From: Buttiauxella sp. A111
GTDB lineage: Bacteria > Pseudomonadota > Gammaproteobacteria > Enterobacterales > Enterobacteriaceae
Reading direction: 5' to 3'
Length of the DNA: 64,000 nt
Assembly: GCF_014189855.1 (NCBI RefSeq)
Contig: NZ_BJFN01000002.1
Location: 558,001-622,000, forward strand
Positions 1 through 11,681 of the stretch are shown piece after piece. How positions within the stretch are numbered: position 1 is the stretch's first letter; the number at the start of each line of letters is the position of its first letter. The notes below the pieces were generated by a model. That model ran no database searches. It had not been told where the DNA came from and saw only the letters and a list, made by a program, of their open reading frames with translations. The position numbers and the translations under genes are program-made.

Positions 1-1056
<1,056 letters not shown>

Positions 1057-1063
1057 CGACGAA

Positions 1064-1228
1064 ATCCCCCTCACCCCGGCCCTCTCCCTCAAGGGAGAGG
1101 GAGTAAAGAAAGTCCCCTCCCCCTCAAAGGTGAGGGAGCAAAGAAAGTCCCCTCTCCTGGGGGAGAGGGTTAGGGTGAGGGCGTCATTCGGTTTTCTCCT
1201 TTGGGAGAAGGCCGGGATGAGGGGAAAC
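1064..1228. repeat. Palindromic GC-rich repeat array between pepA and holC
   Basis: The 197-base pepA-holC gap is built of palindromes of the type CCCTCACCCCGGCCCTCTCC followed by its inverse GGGAGAGGG...TGAGGG. Between them lie two imperfect tandem copies of about 35 bases, starting near 1101 and 1136, each carrying AAAGAAAGTCCCCTC. The outer palindromes resemble the BoxC/REP-like repeats of enteric genomes; that family assignment is from memory. The same motif family recurs between nrdD and nrdG. Confidence 0.75.
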
Positions 1229-1253
1229 TCATGATTCTAAAGATGCGAAACAA

Positions 1254-1712
1254 ATGAAAAACGCGACGTTCTACCTGCTCGACAACGACACACCCTCCGG
1301 GGAGTTGAATGCCGTTGAAGCGTTGGTGTGTGAACTGGCGGCAGAAAGCTTTCGCGCAGGGAAACGCCTGCTGATTGCTTGTGTTGATGAACAACAAGCT
1401 ATCCGTCTGGATGAAGCACTTTGGCAGCGCGACGCACACGCGTTTGTACCGCATAATCTTGCCGGTGAAGGCCCACGTTATGGTGCTCCGGTAGAATTGG
1501 CCTGGCCGCAGCGACGTGGTAGTTCACCACGCGATTTACTGATTAGCCTTTTGCCGCAGTTTGCAGATTTTGCCACCGCTTTCCATGAAGTGATAGACTT
1601 CGTACCTTACGAAGAATCCCAGAAACAACTGGCCCGTGATCGCTACAAGGCGTATCGCGTTGCTGGTTTCCACTTGACTACGGCGACTCATACCCCGCCG
1701 GGAACGACATAG
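1254..1712 (+). CDS. holC: DNA polymerase III chi subunit
   Basis: The 152-residue protein matches HolC over its whole length (N-terminus MKNATFYLLDND, central FVPHNLAGEGP, C-terminal ARDRYKAYRVAGF). Chi belongs to the clamp-loader complex, pairs with psi (HolD) and contacts single-strand binding protein. The last residues (after HLTTATH) are a few longer than in E. coli (147 residues) and diverge. Six bases separate its stop from valS, so the two are probably co-transcribed as in E. coli. The repeat array just upstream means its own promoter, if any, would lie within about 25 bases of the start or in the array. Confidence 0.95.
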   Translation: MKNATFYLLDNDTPSGELNAVEALVCELAAESFRAGKRLLIACVDEQQAIRLDEALWQRDAHAFVPHNLAGEGPRYGAPVELAWPQRRGSSPRDLLISLLPQFADFATAFHEVIDFVPYEESQKQLARDRYKAYRVAGFHLTTATHTPPGTT

Positions 1713-1718
1713 CAGACA

Positions 1719-4574
1719 ATGGAAAAGACATATAACCCGCAAGATATCGAACAGCCGCTTTACGAGCACTGGGAACAGCAGGGCTACTTTAAGCCAAATG
1801 GCGACACCAGCCAGGAAAGCTTCTGCATCATGATCCCGCCGCCGAACGTTACCGGCAGCTTGCATATGGGTCACGCCTTCCAGCAGACGATCATGGACAC
1901 CATGATTCGTTACCAGCGCATGCAGGGTAAAAACACCCTGTGGCAGGCGGGGACTGACCACGCCGGCATCGCGACCCAGATGGTCGTAGAGCGCAAAATT
2001 GCCGCCGAAGAAGGTAAAACACGCCACGACTACGGTCGCGATGCGTTTATCGAGAAAATCTGGCAGTGGAAGGCAGAGTCTGGTGGCACCATCACCCGTC
2101 AGATGCGTCGTCTTGGCAACTCCGTAGATTGGGAGCGCGAACGCTTCACCATGGACGAAGGTCTGTCCAACGCGGTGAAAGAAGTGTTCGTTCGCCTGTA
2201 CAAAGAAGACCTGATTTATCGCGGCAAGCGCCTGGTAAACTGGGACCCGAAACTGCGTACCGCTATCTCCGATCTGGAAGTAGAAAACCGCGAGTCCAAA
2301 GGTTCTATGTGGCACCTGCGTTATCCGCTGGCTGACGGCGCGAAAACCGCTGACGGCAAAGATTACCTGGTTGTTGCTACCACTCGTCCAGAAACCGTGC
2401 TCGGTGACACTGGCGTGGCTGTGAACCCGGAAGATCCACGTTATAAAGATTTGATCGGTAAATTCGTGGTGCTGCCGCTGGTTAACCGTCTCATTCCTAT
2501 TGTTGGCGACGAACACGCTGACATGGAAAAAGGCACCGGCTGTGTGAAAATCACGCCTGCGCACGACTTTAACGACTACGAAGTGGGTCGTCGTCACCAG
2601 CTTCCAATGATCAACATCCTGACCTTCGACGGTGATATCCGTGAAGCTGCAGAAGTGTTTGATACCAACGGTGAAGAATCTACCGTTTACGAAAACGGGA
2701 TCCCCGCTCAGTTCCAGAAACTGGAACGTTTTGCCGCACGTAAAGCAGTCGTTGCTGCGTTCGAAGAAATGGGTCTTTTGGAAGAGATCAAACCACACGA
2801 TCTGACAGTTCCTTACGGCGACCGTGGCGGCGTGGTTATCGAACCGATGCTGACTGACCAATGGTACGTGCGCACAGCTCCACTGGCGAAAGTTGCAGTT
2901 GAAGCTGTTGAGCAGGGCGACATTCAGTTCGTGCCGAAGCAATACGAAAACATGTACTTCTCCTGGATGCGCGATATTCAGGACTGGTGTATTTCACGTC
3001 AGCTTTGGTGGGGTCACCGCATCCCGGCCTGGTACGATGCCAATGGCAACGTCTACGTTGGCCGTAACGAAGCGGAAGTCCGTGCAGAAAATAACCTGGG
3101 CGACGACGTTGCGCTGAACCAGGATGAAGACGTTCTGGATACCTGGTTCTCTTCCGGTCTGTGGACGTTCTCCACGTTAGGCTGGCCTGAGAATACCGAA
3201 GCGCTGCGCACCTTCCACCCGACCAGCGTGATGGTCAGCGGCTTCGACATCATCTTCTTCTGGATTGCGCGCATGATCATGCTGACCATGCACTTCATCA
3301 AAGATGAAGACGGCAAGCCACAGGTTCCGTTTAAAACCGTTTACATGACCGGTCTTATCCGTGATGACGAAGGGCAGAAAATGTCTAAGTCCAAGGGTAA
3401 CGTTATCGATCCACTGGATATGGTTGACGGTATTTCCCTGGAAGACCTGCTTGAGAAGCGTACCGGTAACATGATGCAGCCGCAGTTGGCTGAGAAAATC
3501 CGCAAACGCACCGAGAAGCAATTCCCGAACGGTATCGAGCCGCACGGCACCGATGCATTGCGCTTTACGCTGGCAGCGTTGGCCTCTACGGGTCGCGACA
3601 TCAACTGGGACATGAAGCGCCTGGAAGGTTATCGCAACTTCTGTAACAAGCTGTGGAACGCCAGCCGTTTCGTGATGATGAATACCGAAGACCAGGATTG
3701 CGGCTTTAACGGCGGCGAAATGGTTCTGTCGCTGGCAGACCGCTGGATTCTGGCGGAATTCAACCGCACAGTGAAGGCATACCGTGAAGCGCTGGACACC
3801 TATCGCTTTGATATCGCGGCCAATATTCTGTATGAATTCACCTGGAACCAGTTCTGTGACTGGTATCTGGAGCTGACCAAACCGGTCATGAACAGCGGTA
3901 GTGAGGCGGAACTGCGCGGCACGCGTAATACGCTGATCAACGTGCTGGAAGGTTTGCTGCGTCTTGCGCATCCAATCATTCCATTCATCACGGAAACCAT
4001 CTGGCAGCGTGTGAAAACCTTCAAAGGCATCACCGACGATACCATCATGCTGCAACCGTTCCCGGCGTATAACAGCGCTCAGGACGACGAAGCTGCGTTC
4101 TCTGATACCGAGTGGCTGAAGCAGGCCATCACCGCAGTGCGTAACATTCGTGCTGAGATGAACATTGCTCCGGGCAAACCGCTGGAAGTGCTGCTGCGTA
4201 ACGTGAGTGCAGAAGCGGAACGTCGCGTAAACGCGAACCGTACCTTCCTGCAAAACCTGGCACGTCTGGAAAGCATCACCCTGCTGCCGGCTGATGATAA
4301 AGGTCCGGTTTCCGTGACCAAAATTATCGACGGCGCAGAACTGCTGATCCCAATGGCAGGCCTGGTCGACAAAGCCGCTGAAATTGAGCGTCTGGCTAAA
4401 GAAGTTGCGAAGATCGAAATCGAGATTGGCAAAATCGAAGGCAAGTTGTCCAACGAAGGTTTTGTCGCACGTGCACCCGCTGACGTGGTGGCTAAAGAGC
4501 GTGAGCGCATGGTGGCTTTCGCCGATGCAAAAGCGAAACTGATTGAGCAGCAGGCTGTGATTGCCGCGCTGTAA
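1719..4574 (+). CDS. valS: Valyl-tRNA synthetase
   Basis: A 951-residue class Ia aminoacyl-tRNA synthetase that charges tRNA-Val in the cytoplasm. The HIGH-type motif reads HMGH at residues 49-52 after PPNVTGSL, and KMSKS lies at 554-558. Between them lies the CP1 editing domain, which hydrolyses mischarged Thr-tRNA. The C-terminal ~70 residues are heptad-rich and charged, matching the tRNA-binding coiled-coil arm of ValRS. Length equals E. coli ValS (951). It follows holC by six bases and is closed by a strong intrinsic terminator. Confidence 0.98.
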   Translation: MEKTYNPQDIEQPLYEHWEQQGYFKPNGDTSQESFCIMIPPPNVTGSLHMGHAFQQTIMDTMIRYQRMQGKNTLWQAGTDHAGIATQMVVERKIAAEEGKTRHDYGRDAFIEKIWQWKAESGGTITRQMRRLGNSVDWERERFTMDEGLSNAVKEVFVRLYKEDLIYRGKRLVNWDPKLRTAISDLEVENRESKGSMWHLRYPLADGAKTADGKDYLVVATTRPETVLGDTGVAVNPEDPRYKDLIGKFVVLPLVNRLIPIVGDEHADMEKGTGCVKITPAHDFNDYEVGRRHQLPMINILTFDGDIREAAEVFDTNGEESTVYENGIPAQFQKLERFAARKAVVAAFEEMGLLEEIKPHDLTVPYGDRGGVVIEPMLTDQWYVRTAPLAKVAVEAVEQGDIQFVPKQYENMYFSWMRDIQDWCISRQLWWGHRIPAWYDANGNVYVGRNEAEVRAENNLGDDVALNQDEDVLDTWFSSGLWTFSTLGWPENTEALRTFHPTSVMVSGFDIIFFWIARMIMLTMHFIKDEDGKPQVPFKTVYMTGLIRDDEGQKMSKSKGNVIDPLDMVDGISLEDLLEKRTGNMMQPQLAEKIRKRTEKQFPNGIEPHGTDALRFTLAALASTGRDINWDMKRLEGYRNFCNKLWNASRFVMMNTEDQDCGFNGGEMVLSLADRWILAEFNRTVKAYREALDTYRFDIAANILYEFTWNQFCDWYLELTKPVMNSGSEAELRGTRNTLINVLEGLLRLAHPIIPFITETIWQRVKTFKGITDDTIMLQPFPAYNSAQDDEAAFSDTEWLKQAITAVRNIRAEMNIAPGKPLEVLLRNVSAEAERRVNANRTFLQNLARLESITLLPADDKGPVSVTKIIDGAELLIPMAGLVDKAAEIERLAKEVAKIEIEIGKIEGKLSNEGFVARAPADVVAKERERMVAFADAKAKLIEQQAVIAAL

Positions 4575-4593
4575 TTGGATTTGCTGAAAGTTA

Positions 4594-4622
4594 AAAGGCC
4601 GGGAATTTTCCCGGCTTTTTTT
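4594..4622 (+). terminator. valS terminator
   Basis: The stem AAGCCGGGAA/TTCCCGGCTT type hairpin (AAAAGGCCGGGAATTTTCCC region) runs into seven T residues, 20 bases after the valS stop. It lies between convergent valS and yjgN and may serve both. Confidence 0.9.
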
Positions 4623-4626
4623 ATGG

Positions 4627-5832
4627 CTACAAGCTAATATTTGGTACCAGGCCACGAGAAAGACGGCTCACAATATCTGTGGCAATTTTATCCTCATGAT
4701 CCTCCAGATTCAGAGAATCTAAATCACCGTCAACCCAAGTGTTATTGGCCAGATAATGACAATAGCGGATTCGTGCCCAAGGGTAGCCAATGCCGAAAGT
4801 ACAAACCGTAATCAAAATATTGACAATTAATTGGCCAATGAATCCACTAAGGGTTAGCGTTGAGCGAAAAGCAATTTTTTCACCCAGCACTACAGTATTG
4901 ACATAATAATTTCTAAGGGTGACAACAAGGTAACTAAAGCAAATCAGTGCACCAACCAGATAAATGACATAACATAAAATAATAGTATTTTGTAAGTTTT
5001 TCATTGCCTCGCTAGTCATTACTTTTTCTATATCACCCATCATCGCGACAGAAATTATATTGATGCAATCGGGTAAAAACAGAGCCATTGCTAAAATTAA
5101 AAAAGGAATCAAGATAAGCATACTGGCAAAGCAAATCAGAATGCATTTTTTTACGCTCACTTGAGCCGCGAAATTTTGCGTCCCAAAGCTCAAACCATTA
5201 AAAAATAAGTTAAGCCACAACCCAACCGTTACACCCTGAACAACACCGACCCCCATAACACCGATGATGAAAGACACTGCCATTGTCATCATTACTTTCG
5301 ACATATCAAAAGACATCGCCGAAAAACTGATGGAAGAAATAATGCCACAAATAAAAACAAGAGCCGCGAGCATTAATAATGGGCACCCAATCATCACCCA
5401 CCATGCTTTTAAGCCATTAAATTGAAAATTAAAACGCACGCCATTAAGCGTGGTAGATTGCATTTGGTAGCGAATACTTTGAATAATCAAATATGGTAAA
5501 AACAGCAGCAGTAGAGAGATAAGACACAATGCCAGAGAAGAACTCCCGCGAAGTAGCGCTGCTTCTGTTGCGAATATATAAACAAACAGGCACAACCAGC
5601 TTACCAATATCGATCTTCCGGTCGCAGTATAAGAAAACCTGGAACCTGACAATTCAGTATTGCTATATAAATAGCGTTTCGATCGAACAAATGCCCATGG
5701 CGTAAAGATGCCAAGCGTTACCATCATTAACAATAGATTTACAAACAATATTAAAAAATACCCCTTACCTGTTCCACGAAATATTATTCTTCGTGAATAA
5801 TTGTTTTCTATACAACCCTGCTGATCAGACAT
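4627..5832 (-). CDS. yjgN: YjgN family (DUF898) inner-membrane protein
   Basis: A 401-residue polytopic membrane protein of the YjgN/DUF898 family. Several long hydrophobic segments are evident (for example around residues 25-50, 75-95, 100-120, 145-170 and 190-215), alternating with short polar loops. The N-terminal motif FRGTGKGYF and a related tryptophan-containing motif GIYPWARIR-like near the C-terminus suggest an internal duplication. Function is unknown. The gene looks more AT-rich than its neighbours. The start at 5832 follows AAGGAAA. In E. coli yjgN is also next to valS and yjgM. Confidence 0.88.
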   Translation of the reverse strand: MSDQQGCIENNYSRRIIFRGTGKGYFLILFVNLLLMMVTLGIFTPWAFVRSKRYLYSNTELSGSRFSYTATGRSILVSWLCLFVYIFATEAALLRGSSSLALCLISLLLLFLPYLIIQSIRYQMQSTTLNGVRFNFQFNGLKAWWVMIGCPLLMLAALVFICGIISSISFSAMSFDMSKVMMTMAVSFIIGVMGVGVVQGVTVGLWLNLFFNGLSFGTQNFAAQVSVKKCILICFASMLILIPFLILAMALFLPDCINIISVAMMGDIEKVMTSEAMKNLQNTIILCYVIYLVGALICFSYLVVTLRNYYVNTVVLGEKIAFRSTLTLSGFIGQLIVNILITVCTFGIGYPWARIRYCHYLANNTWVDGDLDSLNLEDHEDKIATDIVSRLSRGLVPNISL

Positions 5833-5961
5833 AGATTTCCTTAAGAAATGAATCCATTTACTTTTTGATTATTGATATAACGGTACTTGCCAATGAGTAT
5901 AGAATCATAATTTACACGCTCTAAATACTCCGAAACGGGAACTACAAAACATTTTAGAAAC

Positions 5962-5990
5962 TTGCTTGTTAAGTTTCGCAGTGGTATTAG
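5962..5990 (+). promoter_or_regulatory. Candidate yjgM promoter
   Basis: TTGCTT (5962-5967) and TATTAG (5985-5990) are separated by 17 bases, 26 bases before the yjgM start. The remaining part of the 184-base divergent yjgN/yjgM gap is AT-rich with no further signal recognised. Confidence 0.45.
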
Positions 5991-6016
5991 AATGAGCTGT
6001 CTTTACCCCTTCATCA

Positions 6017-6532
6017 ATGAGTCACGCTATGAATCTTGCTGCTCCGGTTGAAATCGCTCTGCGCCGGATAACCGCCCACGACAATCCGGCTATCGCCCGT
6101 GTTATTCGTGAAGTTTCCGCTGAATACGGCTTAACTGCCGACAAAGGCTATACCGTAGCTGATCCTAATTTGGATGAATTGTTCCAGGTTTATAGCCAGC
6201 CCGGGCATGCTTTCTGGATTGTAGAACTGGACGGCAAAGTGGTTGGTGGTGGTGGCGTCGCGCCGTTAACTTGCAGCGAGCCGGATATTTGTGAATTGCA
6301 GAAAATGTATTTCCTGCCGGTCGTGCGCGGTAAAGGGCTAGCAAAACGCCTGGCAATACAGGCGATGGATTATGCCCGCGAAGAAGGTTTTAAGCGTTGC
6401 TATCTGGAAACTACGGCGTTTCTGACAGAAGCTATCGCGCTCTATGAACGTTTAGGCTTTGAACACATCTCTGAGCCGTTGGGTTGCACAGGGCATGTGG
6501 ATTGTGAAGTGCGGATGATTAAGTCTCTGTAA
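6017..6532 (+). CDS. yjgM: GNAT family N-acetyltransferase YjgM
   Basis: A 171-residue single-domain GNAT acetyltransferase. The acetyl-CoA pyrophosphate-binding loop is seen as [10 protein letters not shown] near residue 110, preceded by the beta-strand [18 protein letters not shown] is the usual C-terminal motif. It matches E. coli YjgM closely. The substrate is not known to me. The start at 6017 could be replaced by the in-frame ATG at 6029, which would give an N-terminus closer to the E. coli protein. A bidirectional terminator follows, facing uhpT. Confidence 0.9.
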   Translation: MSHAMNLAAPVEIALRRITAHDNPAIARVIREVSAEYGLTADKGYTVADPNLDELFQVYSQPGHAFWIVELDGKVVGGGGVAPLTCSEPDICELQKMYFLPVVRGKGLAKRLAIQAMDYAREEGFKRCYLETTAFLTEAIALYERLGFEHISEPLGCTGHVDCEVRMIKSL

Positions 6533-6544
6533 CCTTCTTAAAAC

Positions 6545-6575
6545 GGGTTTGCTGGATCCCAGATCCAGCAAACCC
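6545..6575. terminator. Bidirectional terminator yjgM/uhpT
   Basis: A perfect 13-base stem GGGTTTGCTGGAT with loop CCCAG lies between the convergent genes yjgM and uhpT. It is followed on the plus strand by TTCAACTTTTT and on the minus strand by CGTTTTAAG. Confidence 0.85.
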
Positions 6576-6584
6576 TTCAACTTT

Positions 6585-7976
6585 TTAGCGAGTCGCTAAA
6601 CGCTGAATGCGTTTATCACGGCGAATTTTGCGTTCTTCCATCACTGCGACCATCGCCATCAGCACGATGCAGCCAATTGCCGCTGCATCCAGCGCGGCGA
6701 AAGTCCCTGCCCAGCCGGTCAGGCCAAAGATTGGCGTACCGTCGGCGATCATTCCCAACCCCAACTTAGCGAAGCTGTCGCCGATCAGATAAGCGAAAGT
6801 TCCTTTGATACCATCAGCCGCACCGATGGCTTTTTTCGGAACGAATCCGACCGCCGCCACACCAATCAGCAACTGCGGGCCAAACACCAGGAAGCCCAGC
6901 GCGAACAACGATGCCAGGTAAACATACTGATTACTGGCGTGCTGATAAACGCCGAGTGTCGCGATGATTAATGCCAGCGCAACACAGGCGACCAGCGCAC
7001 GGCGACCGTTCGCCAGATCCGATAACCAGCCCCACAGCAACGTGCCGACCAACGCGCCCACTTCAAACAGGGTAAAGCCCTGAATCGCCACTTCCTTGGA
7101 AAGCTTCAGCTCCTGGAAGGCGTATACCGTAGACCACTGATCGATACCGATACGCACCACGTAGAGGAAGATGTTGGAGAAGCACAGCAGCCAGATGACT
7201 TTGTTCTTCAGCACGTACTCCACGAAGATTTGCCATTTGGTCATCGACTCGTCTTCAGTCTCTTTATCTTCTTCACTGAGCTCTTCGCTGAACAGCTCTT
7301 CCGCTTTGCCCAGGCCGTAGGATTCAGGGGAGTCGCTGCCATATCGCAGACCAATAAAACCAACAATCAGCGCGATAATGGACGGGAAGATAAACATGCC
7401 AATGACGTGGCCGTCGAACAGGACGTTCGCACCAAACAGTGCCACACCTGCAGCACCGGCACCGCCCAGGTTATGGGAGATATTCCACAGCCCCAGGTAG
7501 GTTCCGCGCTTGCGGCGAGGCGTCCATTTGGTGATGGTGGAGTAACTGCATGAGCCACCCGCGCTCTGGAAAAAGCCGCTCAGGGCGTAGAAAGCGATCA
7601 TCATAAACAGGCTGACCGAACCCGTCCCCATGCTGGCGCTAAAGCCCAACATACAGATCGCGGAGAGGATCAGCATAAACGGCAGGAACTGCTTAGTGTT
7701 TTTGCCATCCGCATAGTAGGAAACCAGGGTTTTACCCACGCCGTAGGTGATGGAGAAGCCCAGGCCGATCATCCCCAGCTGCGTCATGCTCAGCCCGTAG
7801 GTAGAGATCATATCGTTCTGCGCGATGTTGAAGTTCTTACGGATCAGATACATGGTCAGGTAGCCGATAAAGACCACCAGGTAAGACTGCATGAACGGTT
7901 TGAACCACATCTTGCGCCGCACATCGAGCGGCAGATCCAGGGTCGGCTTGCGCACCTGGTTTAATAAGGCCAGCAT
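6585..7976 (-). CDS. uhpT: Hexose-6-phosphate:phosphate antiporter
   Basis: A 463-residue MFS transporter of the organophosphate:phosphate antiporter group, exchanging external glucose-6-phosphate and other hexose phosphates for internal phosphate across the inner membrane. Twelve hydrophobic segments are apparent. The N-terminal [14 protein letters not shown] and MYLIRKNFN are family signatures carrying conserved arginines. It is the last gene of uhpA-uhpB-uhpC-uhpT and is separated from uhpC by 138 bases holding its own promoter region. Expression is expected to need phosphorylated UhpA. In E. coli K-12 this cluster lies near ilvB, not beside yjgM. Confidence 0.97.
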   Translation of the reverse strand: MLALLNQVRKPTLDLPLDVRRKMWFKPFMQSYLVVFIGYLTMYLIRKNFNIAQNDMISTYGLSMTQLGMIGLGFSITYGVGKTLVSYYADGKNTKQFLPFMLILSAICMLGFSASMGTGSVSLFMMIAFYALSGFFQSAGGSCSYSTITKWTPRRKRGTYLGLWNISHNLGGAGAAGVALFGANVLFDGHVIGMFIFPSIIALIVGFIGLRYGSDSPESYGLGKAEELFSEELSEEDKETEDESMTKWQIFVEYVLKNKVIWLLCFSNIFLYVVRIGIDQWSTVYAFQELKLSKEVAIQGFTLFEVGALVGTLLWGWLSDLANGRRALVACVALALIIATLGVYQHASNQYVYLASLFALGFLVFGPQLLIGVAAVGFVPKKAIGAADGIKGTFAYLIGDSFAKLGLGMIADGTPIFGLTGWAGTFAALDAAAIGCIVLMAMVAVMEERKIRRDKRIQRLATR

Positions 7977-8051
7977 GGATTACTCCTGATTTAAAAACCT
8001 GCGTGATAGCAGGCATTGTAAAAATCAGCAGCGACTTTGGCCTGAGATGGC

Positions 8052-8070
8052 TTCCAGGAGAAACCTGGAA
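8052..8070 (-). promoter_or_regulatory. Candidate UhpA operator upstream of uhpT
   Basis: A perfect inverted repeat TTCCAGG-N5-CCTGGAA is centred 85 bases upstream of the uhpT start. E. coli uhpT is activated by UhpA bound upstream of the promoter, and this palindrome is the only strong one in the gap. The assignment to UhpA is an inference from position and symmetry. Confidence 0.5.
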
Positions 8071-8114
8071 AATTTCTTAGTTTTGCGTTATTCCGGGTAA
8101 AAAGGTGAGATGTA

Positions 8115-9443
8115 TCACGCTTCGCGACGGGCCTGTGGGGACTGGGCATTAAGGAACGGGAGTAACAGCAGCGCAGAGATCCCCGCTGCGATAGCGATTA
8201 CCGCGAAGAAACCATTCCAGTGCCAGATGTCGATAACCTGCGCCAACGGCCAGCCGGAGAGAGACGCGCCGAGGTAAGCGAACAGGCCAACAAAGCCGGT
8301 AGCGGCCCCCGCCGCCTCTTTGTGTGAGCACTCCGCCGCTGCCATGCCAATCAACATCTGCGGGCCAAACACAAAGAAACCGGTGGTGAAAAAGCAGGTA
8401 GCCTGCATCACATAGCTGGCAAAGGGCATCAGCCACAGCGAGCCGACAGAGAGCAATATTCCGGCGGCAAATATCAGGTTCATCGGCCCACGGTTACCGT
8501 TGAATAGTTTATCCGAGCCCCAGCCAGCCACCAGTGCGCCGATAAACCCACCCAGCTCAAACATCGTTACCGCCGAGTTGGCCGTGACCAGATCCACACC
8601 CAGGGTCTCTGACATGTAGAGGTTCCCCCAGTCGTTGATCGCCGCCCGCACCACGTAGACCAGTACATAGCACAGTGACAGCAGCCAGATATAGGGATTC
8701 CCCAGCACGTATTTGTAGAGGATTTCCCGGCGCGTCAGCCCTGCTCCTTCCTGCTGCTGGGCGATTTCCAGCTCGTCGTGCCGCCAGTCGCCTATCGGCG
8801 GCAAGCCAACAGTTTGCGGGCGATCGCGCAGACGCCAACAGAGAAATAGCCCAGCTAAAATAGCCAGCGAACCGGCGATCATCATTCCCGCACGCCAACC
8901 GTAATGCAGCGCCGCAGCACCAACCACCATCGGGATCAGCGCCCCGCCTACGTTATGCGCGGTATTCCATACCGCCCACCAGCCGCCGCGTTCAGTCCGG
9001 GAGTACCATGCCGTCAGCAAACGGGCACACACCGGCGAGCCCCAGCCCTGGAAGAAGGCATTCAACACCCACAGCAAAGCAAATGCCCAAAGGGAAGTGG
9101 AGAAACCGAAAAGGATGTTAACAACGCCGGTAGCGATCAACCCTAATCCCATGAAATAACGGGCGTTTGAGCGGTCACTGACGATGCCGGAGAAAAATTT
9201 CGACAACCCATAAGTGATGTAAAACAGCGTCGCCAACAGGCCGATATCGGTACGCGCCATTACGCCGCTGGCGAGGATTTCCGGGGCGGCGGCGTTAAAA
9301 CTTTTACGGGTGAAATAAAACAGCGCATAACCCAGCCAGATGGTGACCAGAATGTGCCGACGCCAGTAGCTATAGCGCGCGTCAATTTCAGCTTTATCGC
9401 TGATTGGGCTCGCCGCCGGGGGGACTTTCAGGAAAGTGAACAT
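8115..9443 (-). CDS. uhpC: Glucose-6-phosphate sensor/transporter UhpC
   Basis: A 442-residue MFS protein homologous to UhpT that acts mainly as the membrane receptor for external glucose-6-phosphate and passes the signal to the histidine kinase UhpB. The family signature YALFYFTRKSFN occurs near residue 40, and about twelve membrane segments are visible. Length agrees with E. coli UhpC (about 440). It follows uhpB by 9 bases, so uhpA, uhpB and uhpC form one transcription unit. Confidence 0.96.
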   Translation of the reverse strand: MFTFLKVPPAASPISDKAEIDARYSYWRRHILVTIWLGYALFYFTRKSFNAAAPEILASGVMARTDIGLLATLFYITYGLSKFFSGIVSDRSNARYFMGLGLIATGVVNILFGFSTSLWAFALLWVLNAFFQGWGSPVCARLLTAWYSRTERGGWWAVWNTAHNVGGALIPMVVGAAALHYGWRAGMMIAGSLAILAGLFLCWRLRDRPQTVGLPPIGDWRHDELEIAQQQEGAGLTRREILYKYVLGNPYIWLLSLCYVLVYVVRAAINDWGNLYMSETLGVDLVTANSAVTMFELGGFIGALVAGWGSDKLFNGNRGPMNLIFAAGILLSVGSLWLMPFASYVMQATCFFTTGFFVFGPQMLIGMAAAECSHKEAAGAATGFVGLFAYLGASLSGWPLAQVIDIWHWNGFFAVIAIAAGISALLLLPFLNAQSPQARREA

Positions 9444-9452
9444 CGTCAGCCC

Positions 9453-10955
9453 TTATGCGTATCGCTTTGGCAAACTGACGCTGACGCGCGTGCCATGAGT
9501 ACAGGAAATAGCGAGGGTTCCGCCGAGCGCCGTCACGCGTTCGCGCATGCCTGCCAGGCCAAAACCTTGCTGCCCCGAATCGGGCGGCAGGCCACTGCCA
9601 TCATCTTCAATCACCAACATCAGCCGTTCGTCCTGCTGCCAGCCCTGAATCGTTACCGCGCTGGCGCTGGCATGTTTCACAATGTTGTTCAGCCCTTCCT
9701 GGCACACGCGAAATAGCGTAACGCGCTGGCTTTCGCTCAGCTGCGGCTCATCGATTTGCCAGTCGAGGTGGCTCACCATCCCACGGCCTTCCAGCTCCAT
9801 TTCACGCATCAGCGAACGAATCGCCTGCTCCAGAGATAAATCATCCAACTGACGTGGACGCAGCCTTCCCAGCAGGCGGCGTACCGAATCATAAATCCCA
9901 AGGGATAACTGTTCGATGTGCGTCCCACCCATTCTCACCCCTTCATTACCCGGAGCCAGGCGTTGCACAATACCCGCCTGGGTACGAATCGCGGTAATGG
10001 TCTGGCCGATGTCATCATGTAGTTCGCGCGCCACTTCTCGCCGCACGCTCTCTTCAGTTTCCAGCAGCCGTTCAGCAAGGCGGCGGTTGCGCGCAAGCTC
10101 AGTTTGCAGGGATTGGTTAAGCTCGCGCAGGCGCTGGATCCCCGCCCCCAGCAGCAACCCGGTCAGGCTTTGCGCCAGCAGCGAGAGCAGCAGATCCACC
10201 GGATGATCGTGCCAGGTTTGGCTGGCGATCAGCGCAATCGCATTCATCAGCGTCGCGATCAACGCGCCCTGCCAGCCGTAGTGCCAGGCCAGGGCAATAA
10301 TCGGCAACGCCAGGCAGAACGGCGTAAAGCGAGACAACTCGTCAGGTAACCCAAGCTGCAACCACAGGCTGACCACAAACAGCAACAGGTACCAGATAAG
10401 GTGGCGGGCGCGCCAGTTTACCGGCTGTGAAACCAGTCCCGGCCCCAGCGGCTGCCAGACGGTGCTGGTGAGATAGTGCCAGATGACGAGGCAGGTTGGA
10501 GCCAGGGTTAGCCCGCCGGTCAGCGTTATCAGCAACGCGCTCAGCGTCTCCTGCCCTTGCCCGATCCACGGCAGCGACTGTAACAACGCAGCGGCAATCA
10601 ACGCCCCGCCCTGACGGAGTAAGGTGCGCCAGTCACGTTGATGGCGGTAGCGGGAAATCAGCGCGACCGGCAGGAGGGTTAGTACGCCGCCAATCATTAA
10701 CAACGGAAGATGTGCCAGCGCCACTTCCTGCGCCAGCCAGCCAAGCATCAGCCACTCCGCCCCGAGTAATACGGGCCAGTAGCCGCGCGGGCATTGCAGC
10801 ATCAGCCCTAAGCGCAGGCCGAAGGGAAAGAGCAGAACTGCCAGCTCGGGCCGTTCCACCAGGTGCAGGCTGATGCTCCACAGGCAAAACCACGCAGCAG
10901 AGAAGATAAAAAAGCTGGCGACCACGGAGATAAGCCGGGATAAAAAGGGTTGCAT
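9453..10955 (-). CDS. uhpB: Sensor histidine kinase UhpB
   Basis: A 500-residue membrane histidine kinase. The N-terminal half is a MASE1-like domain with about eight membrane segments. The C-terminal half has the HisKA_3 dimerisation motif ELHDDIGQT with the phospho-accepting histidine near residue 313, and an HATPase domain with DDGSGLP and [10 protein letters not shown]. It forms a complex with UhpC and phosphorylates UhpA. The start at 10955 makes TGATG with the uhpA stop (one-base overlap) and gives the E. coli length. An ATG two codons upstream is the alternative. Confidence 0.96.
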   Translation of the reverse strand: MQPFLSRLISVVASFFIFSAAWFCLWSISLHLVERPELAVLLFPFGLRLGLMLQCPRGYWPVLLGAEWLMLGWLAQEVALAHLPLLMIGGVLTLLPVALISRYRHQRDWRTLLRQGGALIAAALLQSLPWIGQGQETLSALLITLTGGLTLAPTCLVIWHYLTSTVWQPLGPGLVSQPVNWRARHLIWYLLLFVVSLWLQLGLPDELSRFTPFCLALPIIALAWHYGWQGALIATLMNAIALIASQTWHDHPVDLLLSLLAQSLTGLLLGAGIQRLRELNQSLQTELARNRRLAERLLETEESVRREVARELHDDIGQTITAIRTQAGIVQRLAPGNEGVRMGGTHIEQLSLGIYDSVRRLLGRLRPRQLDDLSLEQAIRSLMREMELEGRGMVSHLDWQIDEPQLSESQRVTLFRVCQEGLNNIVKHASASAVTIQGWQQDERLMLVIEDDGSGLPPDSGQQGFGLAGMRERVTALGGTLAISCTHGTRVSVSLPKRYA

Positions 10956-11545
10956 CACCATCCGTCAAACAGACGGTGAGCCAGCCCGACGTCGTTACTG
11001 ACGCCGAGTTTTTCCATCAGATTGGCGCGATGGACGTGAACCGTCTTTGGCGACAGCCCAAGCTCAGTGGCGATTTCTTTGACTGCCATGCCCTGGGCGA
11101 GTTTTTCCGCCACCTGACGTTCGCGTTTGGTTAACGGGTCCTGCCGTCCGGCCGCCAGTTTGATGGCGATATCAGACGTCAGATAGCAGCCGCCCGTCGC
11201 CACCGTATGAACGGCGGCAATCAGCTCATCCGGGCTACAGCGTTTTGACAGGAATCCGCGCGCACCGGCGTTTAAAGCCTGCTCCACCAGCGCCGGGCTG
11301 TCGTGCACCGACAGCATAATGGTCGCCATGCCTTTTGGCAGTTGGGCGAGCAGTTCCAGCCCGGAAATATCTGGCATCGAGATGTCGCAAATACACACCT
11401 GTACACCACGCCCAGGCAGTCCGGCCAAGGCTTCGCGCCCGGAACCAAACTCAACCACAATCTGAAAATCCGGCTCCAACCCCAACAGCTGAGCAAAGCC
11501 GGAGCGGACGATAAGGTGGTCGTCAATAAGGGCGATGGTTACCAT
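10955..11545 (-). CDS. uhpA: Response regulator UhpA
   Basis: A 196-residue NarL/FixJ-type response regulator. Receiver acidic residues are D8 and D9, the phosphorylated residue is D54 in CICDISMPD, and K101-region LSKR follows. The C-terminal LuxR-type helix-turn-helix reads [19 protein letters not shown]. It activates uhpT when glucose-6-phosphate is sensed outside the cell. The start at 11545 ([10 protein letters not shown]) is chosen because it matches the E. coli N-terminus; a longer frame upstream to 11605 lacks similarity. One base overlaps uhpB. Confidence 0.96.
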   Translation of the reverse strand: MVTIALIDDHLIVRSGFAQLLGLEPDFQIVVEFGSGREALAGLPGRGVQVCICDISMPDISGLELLAQLPKGMATIMLSVHDSPALVEQALNAGARGFLSKRCSPDELIAAVHTVATGGCYLTSDIAIKLAAGRQDPLTKRERQVAEKLAQGMAVKEIATELGLSPKTVHVHRANLMEKLGVSNDVGLAHRLFDGW

Positions 11546-11681
11546 GATATTTTCCAGGAAGGTAAAAAACGCGCTTACCTTAGCGATAAGCGTGTTGCTG
11601 TTCAAGCCTTAAGCGATTGTCAGGGGAGACTCGTTGATCTCCGACAGGCGGATGTGCCGCAAAAGCTTTAGCTCTTGCGCT

